Of a stretch of DNA of 64,000 nucleotides, positions 1 to 11,537 are shown piece after piece; position 1 is the stretch's first letter, and each line of letters starts with the position of its first letter. Under the pieces are notes generated by a model. It did no database searches. It saw only the letters and a program-made list of their open reading frames with translations, and was not told the DNA's origin. The position numbers were made by a program, and so were the translations under genes. Source of the DNA: Candidatus Acidiferrales bacterium (GTDB taxonomy: Bacteria > Acidobacteriota > Terriglobia > Acidiferrales > UBA7541); contig JANWJR010000137.1 of the NCBI GenBank assembly GCA_025451835.1, positions 1 through 64,000 of the forward strand, written 5' to 3'.

Positions 1-511
1 CGAATTTTGCAAATGTATCGAAGAAATGATCGTGACCGCTGACGCCTGCGTCGGGAACAAACGAGCGCATCGAAAATGAGTCGACGAGTTCATCGTAGAG
101 ATGCTGATCCTGGAAAGCCTTGGATGCAGGCGCCTGGCCATCTTTGCACGCTGGCTTCGATGCGTTTGCCGCATCCGGTGCGGGAGTGCGGGCGAACGCG
201 AGTGTGGCGAGGTCCACGCAGAGCCCGTCTTCCGCGCCGGCGCGAATCCACGATTCCGCGTACACCGCTCCGCTCAGGTGATTGTGCAGATCCCCGCCCT
301 TCGGCATGCGGACGAGGAAGGCGTGAAGATCGAGCGGGTTGGCACGGGCGGATTCGAACGCGCGCTCGGCGCGTCGCTCGTGCGTGCCTCGGTCTTTATC
401 TTGCGATTTTGCTCCGTTTGTCTGTGCGTTACCGAATGGTGCCGCTAAAAATACGAATCCCAGTACCGCGCCGAGCATGATCCAAAGTCTCAGAGGCCGA
501 ACTCTTCGCAT
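1..511 (-). CDS. Adenosine deaminase-family protein with signal peptide (N-terminal part; gene runs off the window start)
   Basis: Manual reverse-strand translation from ATG at 511: MRRVRPLRLWIMLGAVLGFVFLAAPFGNAQ...FLVRMPKGGDLHNHLSGAVYAESW. It is open to base 1. The LxxMPKGxDLHNHLSG segment is typical of adenosine deaminase-like hydrolases. Missing from the ORF track because it is truncated. Confidence 0.8.
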   Translation of the reverse strand, partial: MRRVRPLRLWIMLGAVLGFVFLAAPFGNAQTNGAKSQDKDRGTHERRAERAFESARANPLDLHAFLVRMPKGGDLHNHLSGAVYAESWIRAGAEDGLCVDLATLAFARTPAPDAANASKPACKDGQAPASKAFQDQHLYDELVDSFSMRSFVPDAGVSGHDHFFDTFAKF

Positions 512-599
512 ACTTTCTCCTGTTGCCAATCGACGTCGCGGAACTCTACCACAATCGCTTTGCCATGAATTCGAGGAATGAACCACGACGGCATAGGCT

Positions 600-2345
600 T
601 CATACCAGCCCGGCATGCCTTGACCATATTCGCCTTAGGGACGCGAAAACGAGGAAACCGATCAGAAAAGAAATCGAGATGGCCGCTCCCGCGGTGCGGT
701 CCCATGTGCGGCGAAAGCCGATTGCAATTTGGTGATGCCCCGCGGGTAGGGTCAGCAAGAGTTGACCGGTATCGTCATCGCAATCGCCTGGAACGGTGGC
801 GCCATCCACCGAAATCGTCCACACCGGATAGCAGAACAATCGAATGGCGAGCGTCGCCTCCTCATGCGAATCCACGTGAAAATTCTTACGCTCGGCGGTC
901 CATTTGTCGATGCGGACGAGATCGGAGGGATTCCGCGTGTCGTCTTGTGAAAGGGTCACGGGCGGAACCGGGAGTGCGGTTTGTGGCAAGTTGTATCGGT
1001 CTGACCTGAGGGGCTGATATTCGTCGGCGCCCTCGTATCCTCTTCCGGACTCGACAGCGGCGACCAAAGACGGAATGTCTTGAGAGTCCCAAGGCGCGTC
1101 ACGCGCGATGCTGACACCGATGAGGGTGATTAAGGCAACCACGGCCAGCCACGAGATACGCTGCTTTCGCACCGGAAATGGGACAGCTGCCGCCACAAAA
1201 AACGCGAACACCAGCCCGAGAGGACCCAGCCAACGCCACGGAAACTGCACGAATCGCATCTCCGGAAGATGAAGCCACAAGATTGCACTCGGAGAAAACA
1301 TCAACAGCGTGGACGCGGCAGCGAGCGCGAGGAACATCCACCAGGCGGCGCCGAATTCGCGCCGCCGCCGCGCGACAAAAACTGCGGCGATCCATACGAT
1401 CAGCATCATGCACGCCGCCACACATGAGACTTTCCAGTTGAACAAAAGGAAGTCAGGAGCGTTCGTGTGCGTGAAGATGAAATTGTGTTCGAGACTGTAC
1501 TCGGCGGAAAACGCATCGCCGATTTGGACCCACCGCTGCTCCCATGCGGCGGGCAACATGTAAAAGGCCGCGAGGCCGAAGCCCGTCACCATGCAGACGC
1601 TTCCGAGGGCAAGCGGCCGCAAACTCCGCCGCAAGATACAGCCGGCGACGAGCAGCAGCGCGAGGGAATACGTGGCAATCACAGCCGCGGGCGCGTTCGC
1701 GAGCCAGATCGCCGCGAACACCAGCGCGAGCTTGAGCGCTTCGCGCGAAGCGCCACGAGCCACCTGGATTGCCGCCAATACGAGAAGTGGGAATAGCGCG
1801 CTCGCCAGCAGTTCGGCGAAAGCGCTGCGGTAGTAAACGACTACGAGATGATAGGGGTTGATTGCGAAGAAGACAGCGGCAGCGGCCGCCTCCGTGCCGG
1901 AGAGCCATTCTTTCGCCAGCAACCACGCAGACATTCCGGCAAGCATGAGAGTCAGCCACACGTAAGCGGCGGGGACGGCGGTCCACGGAAGGATTGCTCC
2001 CAGGGAGGCGCCGATGATCCATGACGCCGGCGGATAAAAGATAAAGCGCGGCTCACCGAAACCCCAATTGGCCCACTCAGCCCAGCGAGGGAAGGAGATG
2101 CCTTCATGCCATTGGCGGAAAACGTCCATCCACGATGCCAGATGAAACAGAAAATCATGGCCGGAAGCGCTGCCGAGAAAAAGCATGGGTGCGATAACAG
2201 CAGTAGCCGCTACGAGCACGAGAACGAAAGCCGTTCGGCAGCCGGGCTGATAGTCGGTTGCAGAATATTCTGGTGTTTCTTGTGGCGTCTGCGCTGCGTG
2301 AATCGCGAATCTCCCGGAACGAATCCGACGAGGATACATAAACAC
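600..2345 (-). CDS. Polytopic membrane protein (YfhO/6-pyruvoyl-tetrahydropterin synthase-related type)
   Basis: 581 aa ORF with many hydrophobic segments and [44 protein letters not shown] near the N-terminus, typical of this membrane family. Confidence 0.7.
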   Translation of the reverse strand: MFMYPRRIRSGRFAIHAAQTPQETPEYSATDYQPGCRTAFVLVLVAATAVIAPMLFLGSASGHDFLFHLASWMDVFRQWHEGISFPRWAEWANWGFGEPRFIFYPPASWIIGASLGAILPWTAVPAAYVWLTLMLAGMSAWLLAKEWLSGTEAAAAAVFFAINPYHLVVVYYRSAFAELLASALFPLLVLAAIQVARGASREALKLALVFAAIWLANAPAAVIATYSLALLLVAGCILRRSLRPLALGSVCMVTGFGLAAFYMLPAAWEQRWVQIGDAFSAEYSLEHNFIFTHTNAPDFLLFNWKVSCVAACMMLIVWIAAVFVARRRREFGAAWWMFLALAAASTLLMFSPSAILWLHLPEMRFVQFPWRWLGPLGLVFAFFVAAAVPFPVRKQRISWLAVVALITLIGVSIARDAPWDSQDIPSLVAAVESGRGYEGADEYQPLRSDRYNLPQTALPVPPVTLSQDDTRNPSDLVRIDKWTAERKNFHVDSHEEATLAIRLFCYPVWTISVDGATVPGDCDDDTGQLLLTLPAGHHQIAIGFRRTWDRTAGAAISISFLIGFLVFASLRRIWSRHAGLV

Positions 2346-2529
2346 GCCATTGCTTCGCTATAGCGTCCTTTGCCCTAGTGCCACAGGCAAAGGAAGTGAA
2401 CCGACGCGGCTTGCCAATCAACCCGCGCAGCGGCTACAGTGCTTTGCGGTTTGCGAAAACGATTCGCGCGCAATCGCAATAGCGTCACATGCGAGCGAGT
2501 ACGCGGAATATGAGGCTAAGGGGCCAGGA

Positions 2530-5187
2530 ATGACCGACGAAGAGGAGCGACTGCAGGCAAGCGCAGGACGGAGCGTTCACTGGAAACGATGGGGACCATA
2601 TCTCTCCGAACGCCAGTGGGGAACGGTTCGCGAAGATTACAGCCCTGACGGAGATGCGTGGCGCTATTTTCCGCACGACCACGCGCGATCGCGCGCGTAC
2701 CGCTGGGGCGAAGACGGGATCGGCGGTTTTTGCGACCGCCATCAACATATCTGTTTCGCGCTAGTGTTGTGGAACGAAAAGGACTCGATCCTCAAGGAGC
2801 GATTGTTTGGTCTGACGAACCAGGAAGGAAACCACGGCGAGGACGTGAAAGAGTATTACTACTATCTCGACGCGACACCGACGAGCTCGTACCTGAAATA
2901 CCTCTACAAGTATCCGCAGACGCGCTATCCCTACGAGCAACTCGTCGAGGAAAACAAGAAGCGCACGCGGTCCGACACCGAGTACGAGCTGGTAGACACA
3001 GGCATTTTCAAAGAGAGCCGCTATTTCGACGTTTTCGTCGAATATGCGAAGGCGTCCGCGGAAGACATCCTCGTACAAATCACGGCCTGGAACCGCGGGC
3101 CGGAAGAAGCGCGCCTTCATTTGCTGCCAACGCTGTGGTTTCGGAACCGCTGGTCCTGGGGAGACGCGATAGAAGTGCCTCACGTGGTGCGCAGCGAAGG
3201 ACCCGCGGGAACGTCGCTCTTCGAGCTGACCGAATTTCATTACGGCGAGCGCTGGCTGCTTGCGGCAGGCGCGCCCGAGATGCTATTCACCGAGAACGAC
3301 ACTAACATGGAGCGGCTATTCAAGGAAAAAAGCCGTACGCCGTACGTGAAGGATGCATTTCACCGCTACATTGTCGGGGGAGAAAGCGGCGCCGTGAATC
3401 CAGCAATGAAGGGCACAAAAGCCGCGGCGCATTACGAGGCTGAGATCCAACCGGGAAAGAGCTGGACCATTCGCCTGAGACTGATGGAACGCGACCCATC
3501 GGAAAGTAAGGCGTCAGCGAGTGAATTCTTCGGGAGAGCGTTCGATTCGATTTTCGCCAGGCGCCAGGCCGAAGCAGACGATTTCTACGCGAAGCGGATC
3601 GCTCCGGAGTTGAGCGACGACGCGAAGATGGTGCAGCGCCAGGCGTTCGCTGGGCTTCTGTGGGGCAAGCAGAGTTATCACTACGACGTGCGGCGTTGGC
3701 TTGACGGCGATCCCACGCAGCCGCCGCCCGCTCCCCAGCGGCGCGTAGGCCGTAACCACCATTGGATCCATCTCTACAATGCGGACGTGATTTCCATGCC
3801 GGACAAGTGGGAGTACCCCTGGTATGCGGCGTGGGACCTGGCATTTCATTGCGTTGCCATGGCGCTGATCGATCCGGACTTCGCGCAGGAGCAGTTGGTG
3901 CTGTTTCTGCGCGAGTGGTACATGAATCCCAACGGCCAATTGCCCGCCTACGAATGGAACCTCTCGGACGTGAACCCACCCGTCCATGCGTGGGCTGCAT
4001 GGCGCGTTTACAAGATCGCCGGGCGTATCAGCGGCAAACCCGACCGCAATTTTCTGGAGAAGGTGTTTCACAAACTCCTTATGAATTTTACATGGTGGGT
4101 GAACCGCAAAGACCCGGAGGGAATGAACGTCTTCGAGGGAGGGTTTCTCGGACTCGATAACATCGGCGTGTTCGATAGGTCAAAGTCGCTGGGCCCGGAA
4201 AGCTTTATCGAGCAATCGGACGGTACGAGCTGGATGGCCATGTTTTGCCTGGACATGCTGGCCATGGCCATGGAGCTCGCGCACGAAGACCCGGCATATG
4301 AGGACGTGGCCAGCAAATTCTTCGAGCATTTCGTTTACATCGCGCAGGCAATGAATGATATCGGCGGAGAGGGAATCGGGCTCTGGGATGAGGAGGACGG
4401 TTTCTACTACGACGTGCTGCATTTGAACAAGACTTCCCACATTCCCATGAAAGTTCGCTCGCTGGTTGGTCTGATTCCGTTGTTTGCCGTCGAGACGTTC
4501 GAACCGCAAGACCTCGAGCGCTTGCCCAGTTTTCGCAAGCGCATGGAATGGTTTCTCGTGCACCATCCCGACGTGGCCCAACACGTGGACATGAGCCGCC
4601 GAACGGAAGAAGGCGTGCGGCTGCTGCTGACGATCGCAAACCGCCAAAAGCTGGAGCGGATATATCGCTACCTTCTCGATGAAAACGAATTTTTGTCTCC
4701 TTACGGAATACGCGCACTTTCGAAATACCACAAAGATCATCCGTTCGACGTGCATGTCAACGGCTCGACCTACTCGGTGGATTACGAGCCTGGCGAATCG
4801 AACACGGACATGTTCGGAGGAAATTCCAACTGGCGCGGGCCGGTGTGGTTTCCGATGAATTTTCTGCTGATCGAATCGCTGCAGCGCATCCACTATTACT
4901 ACGGCGATGAATTCAAGGTGGAGTGCCCGGCGCACTCGGGCCAGAAGAAAACGCTGTGGGAAGTGTCGTCTGAGATTTCGCGAAGATTGACGCACATTTT
5001 CCTCCGGCTGGACGATCGCCGGGCGGTGTACAGCGATAACGCGCTATTTCAAAACGATCCTCACTGGCGCGACTTGATTCTGTTCTACGAATACTTTCAC
5101 GGAGAGACCGGCGCAGGCCTTGGGGCAAGCCACCAAACCGGCTGGACGGCGCTCGTCGCCAAGCTTATCGAGCAGAGCGGTGAATAG
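2530..5187 (+). CDS. Glucosidase / MGH1-like (GH63-type) glycoside hydrolase
   Basis: ORF 2350-5187; internal ATG at 2530 (MTDEEERLQ) is the more likely start. Long glucosidase-like sequence ([49 protein letters not shown]). Confidence 0.8.
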   Translation: MTDEEERLQASAGRSVHWKRWGPYLSERQWGTVREDYSPDGDAWRYFPHDHARSRAYRWGEDGIGGFCDRHQHICFALVLWNEKDSILKERLFGLTNQEGNHGEDVKEYYYYLDATPTSSYLKYLYKYPQTRYPYEQLVEENKKRTRSDTEYELVDTGIFKESRYFDVFVEYAKASAEDILVQITAWNRGPEEARLHLLPTLWFRNRWSWGDAIEVPHVVRSEGPAGTSLFELTEFHYGERWLLAAGAPEMLFTENDTNMERLFKEKSRTPYVKDAFHRYIVGGESGAVNPAMKGTKAAAHYEAEIQPGKSWTIRLRLMERDPSESKASASEFFGRAFDSIFARRQAEADDFYAKRIAPELSDDAKMVQRQAFAGLLWGKQSYHYDVRRWLDGDPTQPPPAPQRRVGRNHHWIHLYNADVISMPDKWEYPWYAAWDLAFHCVAMALIDPDFAQEQLVLFLREWYMNPNGQLPAYEWNLSDVNPPVHAWAAWRVYKIAGRISGKPDRNFLEKVFHKLLMNFTWWVNRKDPEGMNVFEGGFLGLDNIGVFDRSKSLGPESFIEQSDGTSWMAMFCLDMLAMAMELAHEDPAYEDVASKFFEHFVYIAQAMNDIGGEGIGLWDEEDGFYYDVLHLNKTSHIPMKVRSLVGLIPLFAVETFEPQDLERLPSFRKRMEWFLVHHPDVAQHVDMSRRTEEGVRLLLTIANRQKLERIYRYLLDENEFLSPYGIRALSKYHKDHPFDVHVNGSTYSVDYEPGESNTDMFGGNSNWRGPVWFPMNFLLIESLQRIHYYYGDEFKVECPAHSGQKKTLWEVSSEISRRLTHIFLRLDDRRAVYSDNALFQNDPHWRDLILFYEYFHGETGAGLGASHQTGWTALVAKLIEQSGE

Positions 5188-5244
5188 CACTTTCCCGCAC
5201 CCGTGAATTTGTCTTGTTAATGTGGGCTCGCGGCACGGCCAAAC

Positions 5245-5832
5245 TTAGCGTTTTATTTCGACCAGTTCGATGAGGACTTTTTGGCCGCCAGGCGCAGGCA
5301 CCAGGAAGAAATTCACGCGCGTTCCGTCCGCACCGTTTCGCGTGGCTGGGTAAATAGATTCGATTGCGAACCGCGTCCGGAGAATTTCGGCGGCGCGGTC
5401 AACGTTTTGGACCAGGAACTCGACCTGCTGGATGCCTTCGCCAAATTTCTCCAAGTATCGTGCGATGGCCGCGCCAGCGGCGGTGTCGCGCGCGGTCAGA
5501 ATGTCTAGCTGGATTCCGCCAGCGAAGTGCAGCTCAAATTCCAGCGCGTCCTGATCTGGCGGAACGTCAGCGAGTCTCGGCGTTCCGTTGGCAGTTCGGA
5601 TTTGGTTGAAGGATTCCGGCCGGACGGCAATGCCGACCGTGGCCAGGGGCGCGCCTGTGTCGTTGCGAACGAACAGATTTGCGATATCCGAATCCGCCAG
5701 CCATGGGGCAATCCCTGCCATGGCGGCTGCACGTCCCAGATGGAAAATTTCCGTGGCCGCGCGGGCGCGGGCAGCGGGATCGCCGCTAGCCAGCGAGCGT
5801 ATGAGCGCGTCACTCTTGAAATCAGGCGGCAT
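5245..5832 (-). CDS. VOC/glyoxalase-like domain protein
   Basis: 195 aa ORF; C-terminal GIQQVEFLVQNVDRAAEILRTRF resembles VOC/epimerase-type domains. Confidence 0.5.
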   Translation of the reverse strand: MPPDFKSDALIRSLASGDPAARARAATEIFHLGRAAAMAGIAPWLADSDIANLFVRNDTGAPLATVGIAVRPESFNQIRTANGTPRLADVPPDQDALEFELHFAGGIQLDILTARDTAAGAAIARYLEKFGEGIQQVEFLVQNVDRAAEILRTRFAIESIYPATRNGADGTRVNFFLVPAPGGQKVLIELVEIKR

Positions 5833-5856
5833 GCGAGCCTCAACTGAGGAAAAGCA

Positions 5857-6705
5857 TTACTGCGCGGGTGCCGGCGGAGGCACAGCATTTGCGTTCGTCA
5901 GCGTGACGTAGGTGGTCTCCCCGGCACGCACGGCAATGGGTTCGTTCCATCTTGGACGCGCGTCGCCTACATCCGCGGATACGTCGAGCGTGCTAAGCCA
6001 ATAATTTCCTGGCGCGATGCCACGAAGCAAGGCTTGTCCCTGAAGGTTGGTTTGCGTGCTTCCCGCAAGGTATTTGGAGCGAGCCATCTCGAGAATTCGC
6101 CGCTCGATTTCCGGCTGGCGCTTCGCTTCGAGCGTTCCCCACTTCGCGCTTGGATCGATGTCCATGAGATCCAAGTCCATCCCGGTCTTGGTTTCAGGAT
6201 GGTCGCCGATGAAGCGAAGGATGGCCTCCTGGTATTGCTGATCGAGCTTCGCGTACTTCTCGGGATTTTTCGTTTTATCGGACGCCTTGTACTTCGGTTT
6301 CGGAAAATTGATGCTCTGATCGCCGGCGTTTCGCTCCATGTACGCCTTGTAGAACTCGGGGACATCCTGTATCTCGGCCGGTGTCAGCGAATGAATGAAG
6401 TCCTCGCCGGACAGCCGCACTGTGTGACGTTTTTTCATCCAAGCCTTTAGTTCCTTGGAGACATCCAGTTTGTCGACGAACGCATCCAGGTCCGGCTTGG
6501 GATAACTGGCGTCCGCCTCCCGGGAGATTTCATCGAAACTCTTGGTGAGCAAATAGAAAGGAAATCCACGAACCGGCTCTTCCAATCCGGCAGAAGGGGT
6601 AACTCGGACCGTGAAATCGACCGATCCGGATTGAGGGACGGCGCGCGGAGAAGCTAAGATAGCCGTTGATAAAAGTAATGCTGCTGGAATTACGAATCGT
6701 TTCAT
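5857..6705 (-). CDS. Secreted hypothetical protein
   Basis: 282 aa with signal peptide MKRFVIPAALLLSTAILASPRAVPQ; no family recognised with confidence. Confidence 0.6.
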   Translation of the reverse strand: MKRFVIPAALLLSTAILASPRAVPQSGSVDFTVRVTPSAGLEEPVRGFPFYLLTKSFDEISREADASYPKPDLDAFVDKLDVSKELKAWMKKRHTVRLSGEDFIHSLTPAEIQDVPEFYKAYMERNAGDQSINFPKPKYKASDKTKNPEKYAKLDQQYQEAILRFIGDHPETKTGMDLDLMDIDPSAKWGTLEAKRQPEIERRILEMARSKYLAGSTQTNLQGQALLRGIAPGNYWLSTLDVSADVGDARPRWNEPIAVRAGETTYVTLTNANAVPPPAPAQ

Positions 6706-6819
6706 GCTGGGTATCCTAGCAGACCGGAGTGCGTGCTGATACGGGGCGGTCCTGATGGTAAACAGCGGGAACCTCTTCGAGAAATAAGCGCACGTGGATC
6801 CAGCGGAGTCGCGCGCGAT

Positions 6820-8010
6820 CTAGTAAAGGCGGAAGGTGACTTCAACAGGCACAACGACCGACGCTGGCCTGCCGTCGGGGCCGATTGCCGGTTTAAACCG
6901 CCAAGTGCGGACGGCCTCGATTGCCTTCTCGTCGAGGCCCAGACCGAGTCCCTTGGAGACGTGTATGTTTGTGGCGCGACCATCAGGCGTGATGACGGCC
7001 ATCAGGAGGACAGTTCCCTGATATTTGGCCTTCATGGCCTCATCGGAGTAATCGGGACGCGGGCAATACAAACAAGCTGGATAGCCGTAACCGCCGGTTC
7101 CCGCGCTGGGAGTGCCGCCGCCGGTACCGTATTGACTGCCGGGACCAAGTCCGCCGCCTTCGCCGCTTCCAACGCCGCCGCCGTTTCCTGAACCAATGCC
7201 GCCTCCGCCGCCGGTGCCGCTCGAATCGTTAATCACCTTAGCAAGTGGATCTCCCCAGTTCTGGGCGTTCGACTCAGGAACCTTCAGTTGCGGCGGTCCC
7301 AAAACCGTGGGCGTCACGGCCAATCTCGGATTCACCATGGGTTTGACCATGGGCGGCGTTATTTGCGTCCAATCGAACTTCGGAGCCTTGCCACGGCTTG
7401 CCGCCAGAACCGCATGTTCGCCGCCACCTCCGCCGCCTCCGGCTCGTTTCGCAGCGGGTGCCAGTTTCGGCAAATAGGGCGACGTGAGATCGAGCGGTGT
7501 TACGTTCACGTTGCTGGCTTTAGTGGTTGGCGGCGACAGAATTTCCGGTAAGAGTGGGACAATCAGGAGAACGATGACCAGGACGTGGAAGGCAATCGAG
7601 AGTGCCTGCACGCGGGTGAACTGCGTGTTCTTCGACCAGATTTCCGGCACGTCCACCGGTTTGCTGGTAACTTCCAGTGGCGGAAGCTTCGGAGGAAAGA
7701 TGGCGTCGTGAATATTCCGCCAAAAGCCGCTAACACCTCCGCCCCAGTCCACAAGTAGATCGGACTGTATTTTACCGCGCGGAGTAGGGCGGAATAGTTC
7801 CCTTAGGTTTTCCCGCATCGTTCCGCCGAATTCCGGTGTGGCAAAGGCCGTCGGGCCGCTGCGGAATTTAACGGAACGTTCGTTGAGAAAATCGTGAAGA
7901 TTCGACAGGAAGGTTTTCAGCCGAGGCTCGCGCAAAGGTGAAGCGTAGCGCCCGATGGGGCGCTGAGGCTGAGTTGCGGTCGTATTTGTGTTTTCGATTC
8001 CCGCGCTCAT
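6820..8010 (-). CDS. TonB-family energy transducer with glycine-rich linker
   Basis: 396 aa; one TM segment (ALSIAFHVLVIVLLIVPLL), Gly-rich linker, and TonB C-terminal motif GTVLLMAVITPDGRATNIHVSKGLGLGLDEKAIEAVRTWRFKPA. Confidence 0.85.
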   Translation of the reverse strand: MSAGIENTNTTATQPQRPIGRYASPLREPRLKTFLSNLHDFLNERSVKFRSGPTAFATPEFGGTMRENLRELFRPTPRGKIQSDLLVDWGGGVSGFWRNIHDAIFPPKLPPLEVTSKPVDVPEIWSKNTQFTRVQALSIAFHVLVIVLLIVPLLPEILSPPTTKASNVNVTPLDLTSPYLPKLAPAAKRAGGGGGGGEHAVLAASRGKAPKFDWTQITPPMVKPMVNPRLAVTPTVLGPPQLKVPESNAQNWGDPLAKVINDSSGTGGGGGIGSGNGGGVGSGEGGGLGPGSQYGTGGGTPSAGTGGYGYPACLYCPRPDYSDEAMKAKYQGTVLLMAVITPDGRATNIHVSKGLGLGLDEKAIEAVRTWRFKPAIGPDGRPASVVVPVEVTFRLY

Positions 8011-8198
8011 ATTTGCCGTCGAAACCCGCCGGACCGCGCGTGCGCAGCTCTACGGATTATTAGACGCTCATCCGCGAAAAAGGATGTCTGGACCGGGCAC
8101 GGCTGACACGCTACAGGATTCATTGTAACATACAGCGTTCAACTGAAAATTCGAGTTGCACAAGTTGTTTCGACTGGAAAGGGCACTCATTCCCGCTA

Positions 8199-11024
8199 AT
8201 GGCCAAATTCACGGACCTGAAGAGCACTCTGAATCTTCCCAAGACCGAGTTTCCCATGAAAGCGCGCTTGCCCGAACGCGAGCCACTTCAACTGGCTGCA
8301 TGGGAGGAAATGGGACTTTATCGTCGCATTCTGGAATCGCGCGCCGGGTCGCCGCTTTTCGTGCTGCACGATGGGCCTCCTTATCCTACAGGCGAAATCC
8401 ACCTCGGCACCGGGCTTAACAAGATTGTGAAAGACATGATCGTGAAGTCGAAGACCATGGCCGGTTTTCGTTCGCCCTACATTCCGGGATGGGATTGCCA
8501 CGGCCTTCCCATCGAGACGAAAGTTGAGAAGGAGCTGGGAGGCAAAACTTCCAAAGTCAGCGCGGCGGAATTTCGCCGGATGTGCCGCGAGTATGCGGCG
8601 CGGTACGTCGAGGCCCACAAACGAGATTTCAAGCGCCTGGGAGTTTTGGGCCAATGGAACAAGCCATATCTCACGATGGATCCGAGCTACGAGGCGTGCG
8701 TTGCTGATGCGTTCGTCACTTTTCTTGAGAAGGGCTACGTATATCGTGGACTGAAGCCGGTCTATTGGTGCATCTATGACCGTACCGCACTTGCGGAAGC
8801 CGAAGTGGAATACGAAGATCACACCAGTCCGTCGATCTGGGTGAAATTTCCGGTCGTGGCCGATGCGAGATCGAGCAGGCTGGGCCGGGACGTGAACGCG
8901 CTGATCTGGACGACAACTCCTTGGACGCTGCCAGCCAACCGCGCGCTGGCGTTCCATCCCGAATTTGAATACGTGGTCGCAGATACTTCCGCCGGAAAGT
9001 TGCTGCTCGCGAAAGGTCGTCTGCCACAGCTTGCCGGCGAACTCGGCGTTGAAGTTCGCTCGACCGATGGTTCGTGGCCGGGCCGGGAACTGGAAGGCAT
9101 CCAGTTTCAGCATCCGTTCCTGAAATTTCAAGTGCCCGGCGTACTTGCCGATTACGTGACGCTCGATCAGGGCAGCGGTATCGTGCATACCGCTCCAGGC
9201 CACGGCACGGAAGATTTCTACACCGGACAGAAATACGGCCTCGAAGCGTACGCGCCGCAGGACGATGATGGACGCTTCGTCGAAGGCTTGCCCGAGTACA
9301 GGGGGAAGACGGTCTTCGAAGCAAACCCGATTGTGATCGAGTTGCTGAAGAAGCGCGGAATGCTGGTGGGCGAACGCAAACTTACGCACAGCTATCCGCA
9401 TTGCTGGCGCTGCCACAATCCGGTGATCTTCCGGGCGACGGAGCAATGGTTTATCGAACTGGATCACGACAACATGCGGCAGCGAGCGCTCGAGGAAATT
9501 ACCAAGGTTAAATGGACGCCCGAATGGGGTGAAGAGCGCATCCACAACATGGTCGCCGAGCGGCCCGATTGGTGCATTTCGCGCCAGCGTTTCTGGGGCG
9601 TTCCTCTGATTATTTTTTATTGCCAAGCGTGTGGAAAACAGCTCAAGGATTTTCCGGCGCTGCGGAATGTGGTGCGCTGGTTCGAGCGGGAAGGCGCGGA
9701 CGCGTGGTATACGCATACGGCCGAGGAATTGCTTCCGGCAGGGACGAAATGCTCGTGCGGCGCGTCCAAATGGCGCAAGGAAAAGGACGTGCTCGATGTG
9801 TGGTTCGATTCCGGCTCAACGCACCTGGCGGTGTTGAGCGAAAAAGACGGGACCTGGCCCGCCGACGTCTACGCGGAGGGAGCGGATCAGTATCGCGGCT
9901 GGTTCCACAGCTCGTTGCTCGTTGCGATGGGCATCAAAGGACGCGCCCCGTATCGCCAGGTGGTGACGCACGGCTGGACGCTCGACGAGAAGGGCGCGCC
10001 GATGTCGAAGTCACTCGGCAACGCGATCGGGCCTGGCGAGATTTGCGAGAAGTGGGGCGCGGATTTGCTGCGCGTCTGGGTGGTATCGCAGGATTACACG
10101 ACGGATGTGCGCCTGTCCGAAGCGATGATGATTCAGCTTGCGGAGGCTTATCGCAAAATCCGCAACACGTTCCGGTTCGCGCTTTCGAACCTTTTTGATT
10201 TCGATCCGGCCAGCGCTGCGGTGGCTGATTCGGAATTGTGGGAAATGGACGCATGGATGCTGGCGCGGACGGGGAAGCTGGTTCGTGAGTGCCGCGAGTG
10301 GTACGAGAAATTCGAGTTCCATCGCGTGTACCACGCCCTGCACGATTTCTGCGTTGTAGATCTCAGTGCATTTTATTTTGATGTTCTGAAAGACAGGCTG
10401 TATACATTCGCTCCGAATTCGCGCGGAAGGCGATCGGCGCAAACGGCCATTCATCGGATCGCCGATGCGCTCGTGCGTCTGATCGCGCCGACACTCGTGT
10501 TCACTGGCGAGGAAGTGTGGACACATTTGCCCCGCGCAGCCGGGGACCGGGGGAGCGTCCACATGGCTCTCTTTCCATCGGCGAAGGATCTGGAAGCGGC
10601 GTCGGATGGGCAGCACGCAAAAAATTGGGAGCAGTTGCTAACCGTGCGGGAAGAGGTGTTGAAGGCGCTCGAGGCTGCGCGCGGCGCCAAGACAATTTCC
10701 GGTGCCCTCGAAGCGCGAGTGGTCATTCGCGCTGGCGGTCCTCTCCTCGATATGCTTAAAAGCTATTGTTCCTCGCTGCCTGCGCTTTTCATCGTCTCGA
10801 AAGTGGACGTGCTTCCATTTGGCACCTCCAATGCGTCAAACACTCAAGCGCCGATTCGCGTTGAAGTGTTCCATGCGGACGGAGCCAAATGCGAGCGTTG
10901 CTGGAATTATTCCACGCACGTCGGCGAGAGCGCGGAATATCCCATGGTCTGTGATCGCTGCGTCGCAGCGCTTGCGGAAATCGAGCGCGACAGCGCCAGC
11001 GCGATCGGGAGCGCAAAATCGTGA
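8199..11024 (+). CDS. ileS: Isoleucyl-tRNA synthetase
   Basis: 941 aa; HDGPPYPTGEIHLGTGLNKIVKD, PIETKVEKELG, MSKSLGN and C-terminal zinc motif CERCWNYSTHVGES...CDRC. Confidence 0.97.
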   Translation: MAKFTDLKSTLNLPKTEFPMKARLPEREPLQLAAWEEMGLYRRILESRAGSPLFVLHDGPPYPTGEIHLGTGLNKIVKDMIVKSKTMAGFRSPYIPGWDCHGLPIETKVEKELGGKTSKVSAAEFRRMCREYAARYVEAHKRDFKRLGVLGQWNKPYLTMDPSYEACVADAFVTFLEKGYVYRGLKPVYWCIYDRTALAEAEVEYEDHTSPSIWVKFPVVADARSSRLGRDVNALIWTTTPWTLPANRALAFHPEFEYVVADTSAGKLLLAKGRLPQLAGELGVEVRSTDGSWPGRELEGIQFQHPFLKFQVPGVLADYVTLDQGSGIVHTAPGHGTEDFYTGQKYGLEAYAPQDDDGRFVEGLPEYRGKTVFEANPIVIELLKKRGMLVGERKLTHSYPHCWRCHNPVIFRATEQWFIELDHDNMRQRALEEITKVKWTPEWGEERIHNMVAERPDWCISRQRFWGVPLIIFYCQACGKQLKDFPALRNVVRWFEREGADAWYTHTAEELLPAGTKCSCGASKWRKEKDVLDVWFDSGSTHLAVLSEKDGTWPADVYAEGADQYRGWFHSSLLVAMGIKGRAPYRQVVTHGWTLDEKGAPMSKSLGNAIGPGEICEKWGADLLRVWVVSQDYTTDVRLSEAMMIQLAEAYRKIRNTFRFALSNLFDFDPASAAVADSELWEMDAWMLARTGKLVRECREWYEKFEFHRVYHALHDFCVVDLSAFYFDVLKDRLYTFAPNSRGRRSAQTAIHRIADALVRLIAPTLVFTGEEVWTHLPRAAGDRGSVHMALFPSAKDLEAASDGQHAKNWEQLLTVREEVLKALEAARGAKTISGALEARVVIRAGGPLLDMLKSYCSSLPALFIVSKVDVLPFGTSNASNTQAPIRVEVFHADGAKCERCWNYSTHVGESAEYPMVCDRCVAALAEIERDSASAIGSAKS

Positions 11025-11533
11025 ACTCGGCAGGGCCGCAATCGAGCTGGAAGTTTCTCGCAGTCCTATCGCTCCTCGTGTTCGTCGTTGACCAGGCCAC
11101 GAAATTCGCTGTCGACGCGTATACTTCCGCAGGTTCGCTTCGCGTGGTCATTCCGGGTTTGCTGAATCTTGCGCACACCAGCAATCCGGGTGTCGCGTTC
11201 AGCTTATTGGCCGATTCCGAGTCGGCGTGGCTCGCGCCGCTGCTGATTGCTTTTTCTGTCGGCGTGATTGCGCTGCTGGTTTGGCTCCTGGTGACCGGCC
11301 GCGCCGGCGGCTGGCTGGGGCAGGTGGGCCTTGCGTTGATTCTCGGCGGAGCGCTGGGCAACGTGCTTGATCGGGTGCTTCGCCGCAGCGTCACGGACTT
11401 CATCGATTTTCACATTGGCCGCTACCATTGGTACACGTTCAATCTTGCCGATTCGGCGATTGTGATCGGGGCTGCCCTGGTCGTCCTCGAGCTTTTCCGC
11501 GATTGGAACCATCCCGCACAGGAGCGCGCGTAG
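11021..11533 (+). CDS. lspA: Lipoprotein signal peptidase (signal peptidase II)
   Basis: 170 aa membrane protein with VVDQATKFAVD, HTSNPGVAFSLL, GGALGNVLDRV and VTDFIDF; GTG start overlaps the ileS stop by 4 bp. Confidence 0.95.
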   Translation: MNSAGPQSSWKFLAVLSLLVFVVDQATKFAVDAYTSAGSLRVVIPGLLNLAHTSNPGVAFSLLADSESAWLAPLLIAFSVGVIALLVWLLVTGRAGGWLGQVGLALILGGALGNVLDRVLRRSVTDFIDFHIGRYHWYTFNLADSAIVIGAALVVLELFRDWNHPAQERA

Positions 11534-11537
11534 CGCG

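Noticed and set aside
626-634. Another TTCGCCTTA match near 626-634
   Set aside because: Lies inside the 3' end of a coding region and lacks the CTAG extension; treated as chance and as a reminder that the 9-mer alone is not specific.
7060-7470. GC-rich tandem-like GGC/GCC tract
   Set aside because: Explained by the Gly-rich linker of the TonB-family protein.
8196-9716. 506 aa minus-strand ORF opposite ileS
   Set aside because: Antisense shadow of a clearly coding synthetase; composition is Arg/His/Phe-rich and no domain is recognisable.
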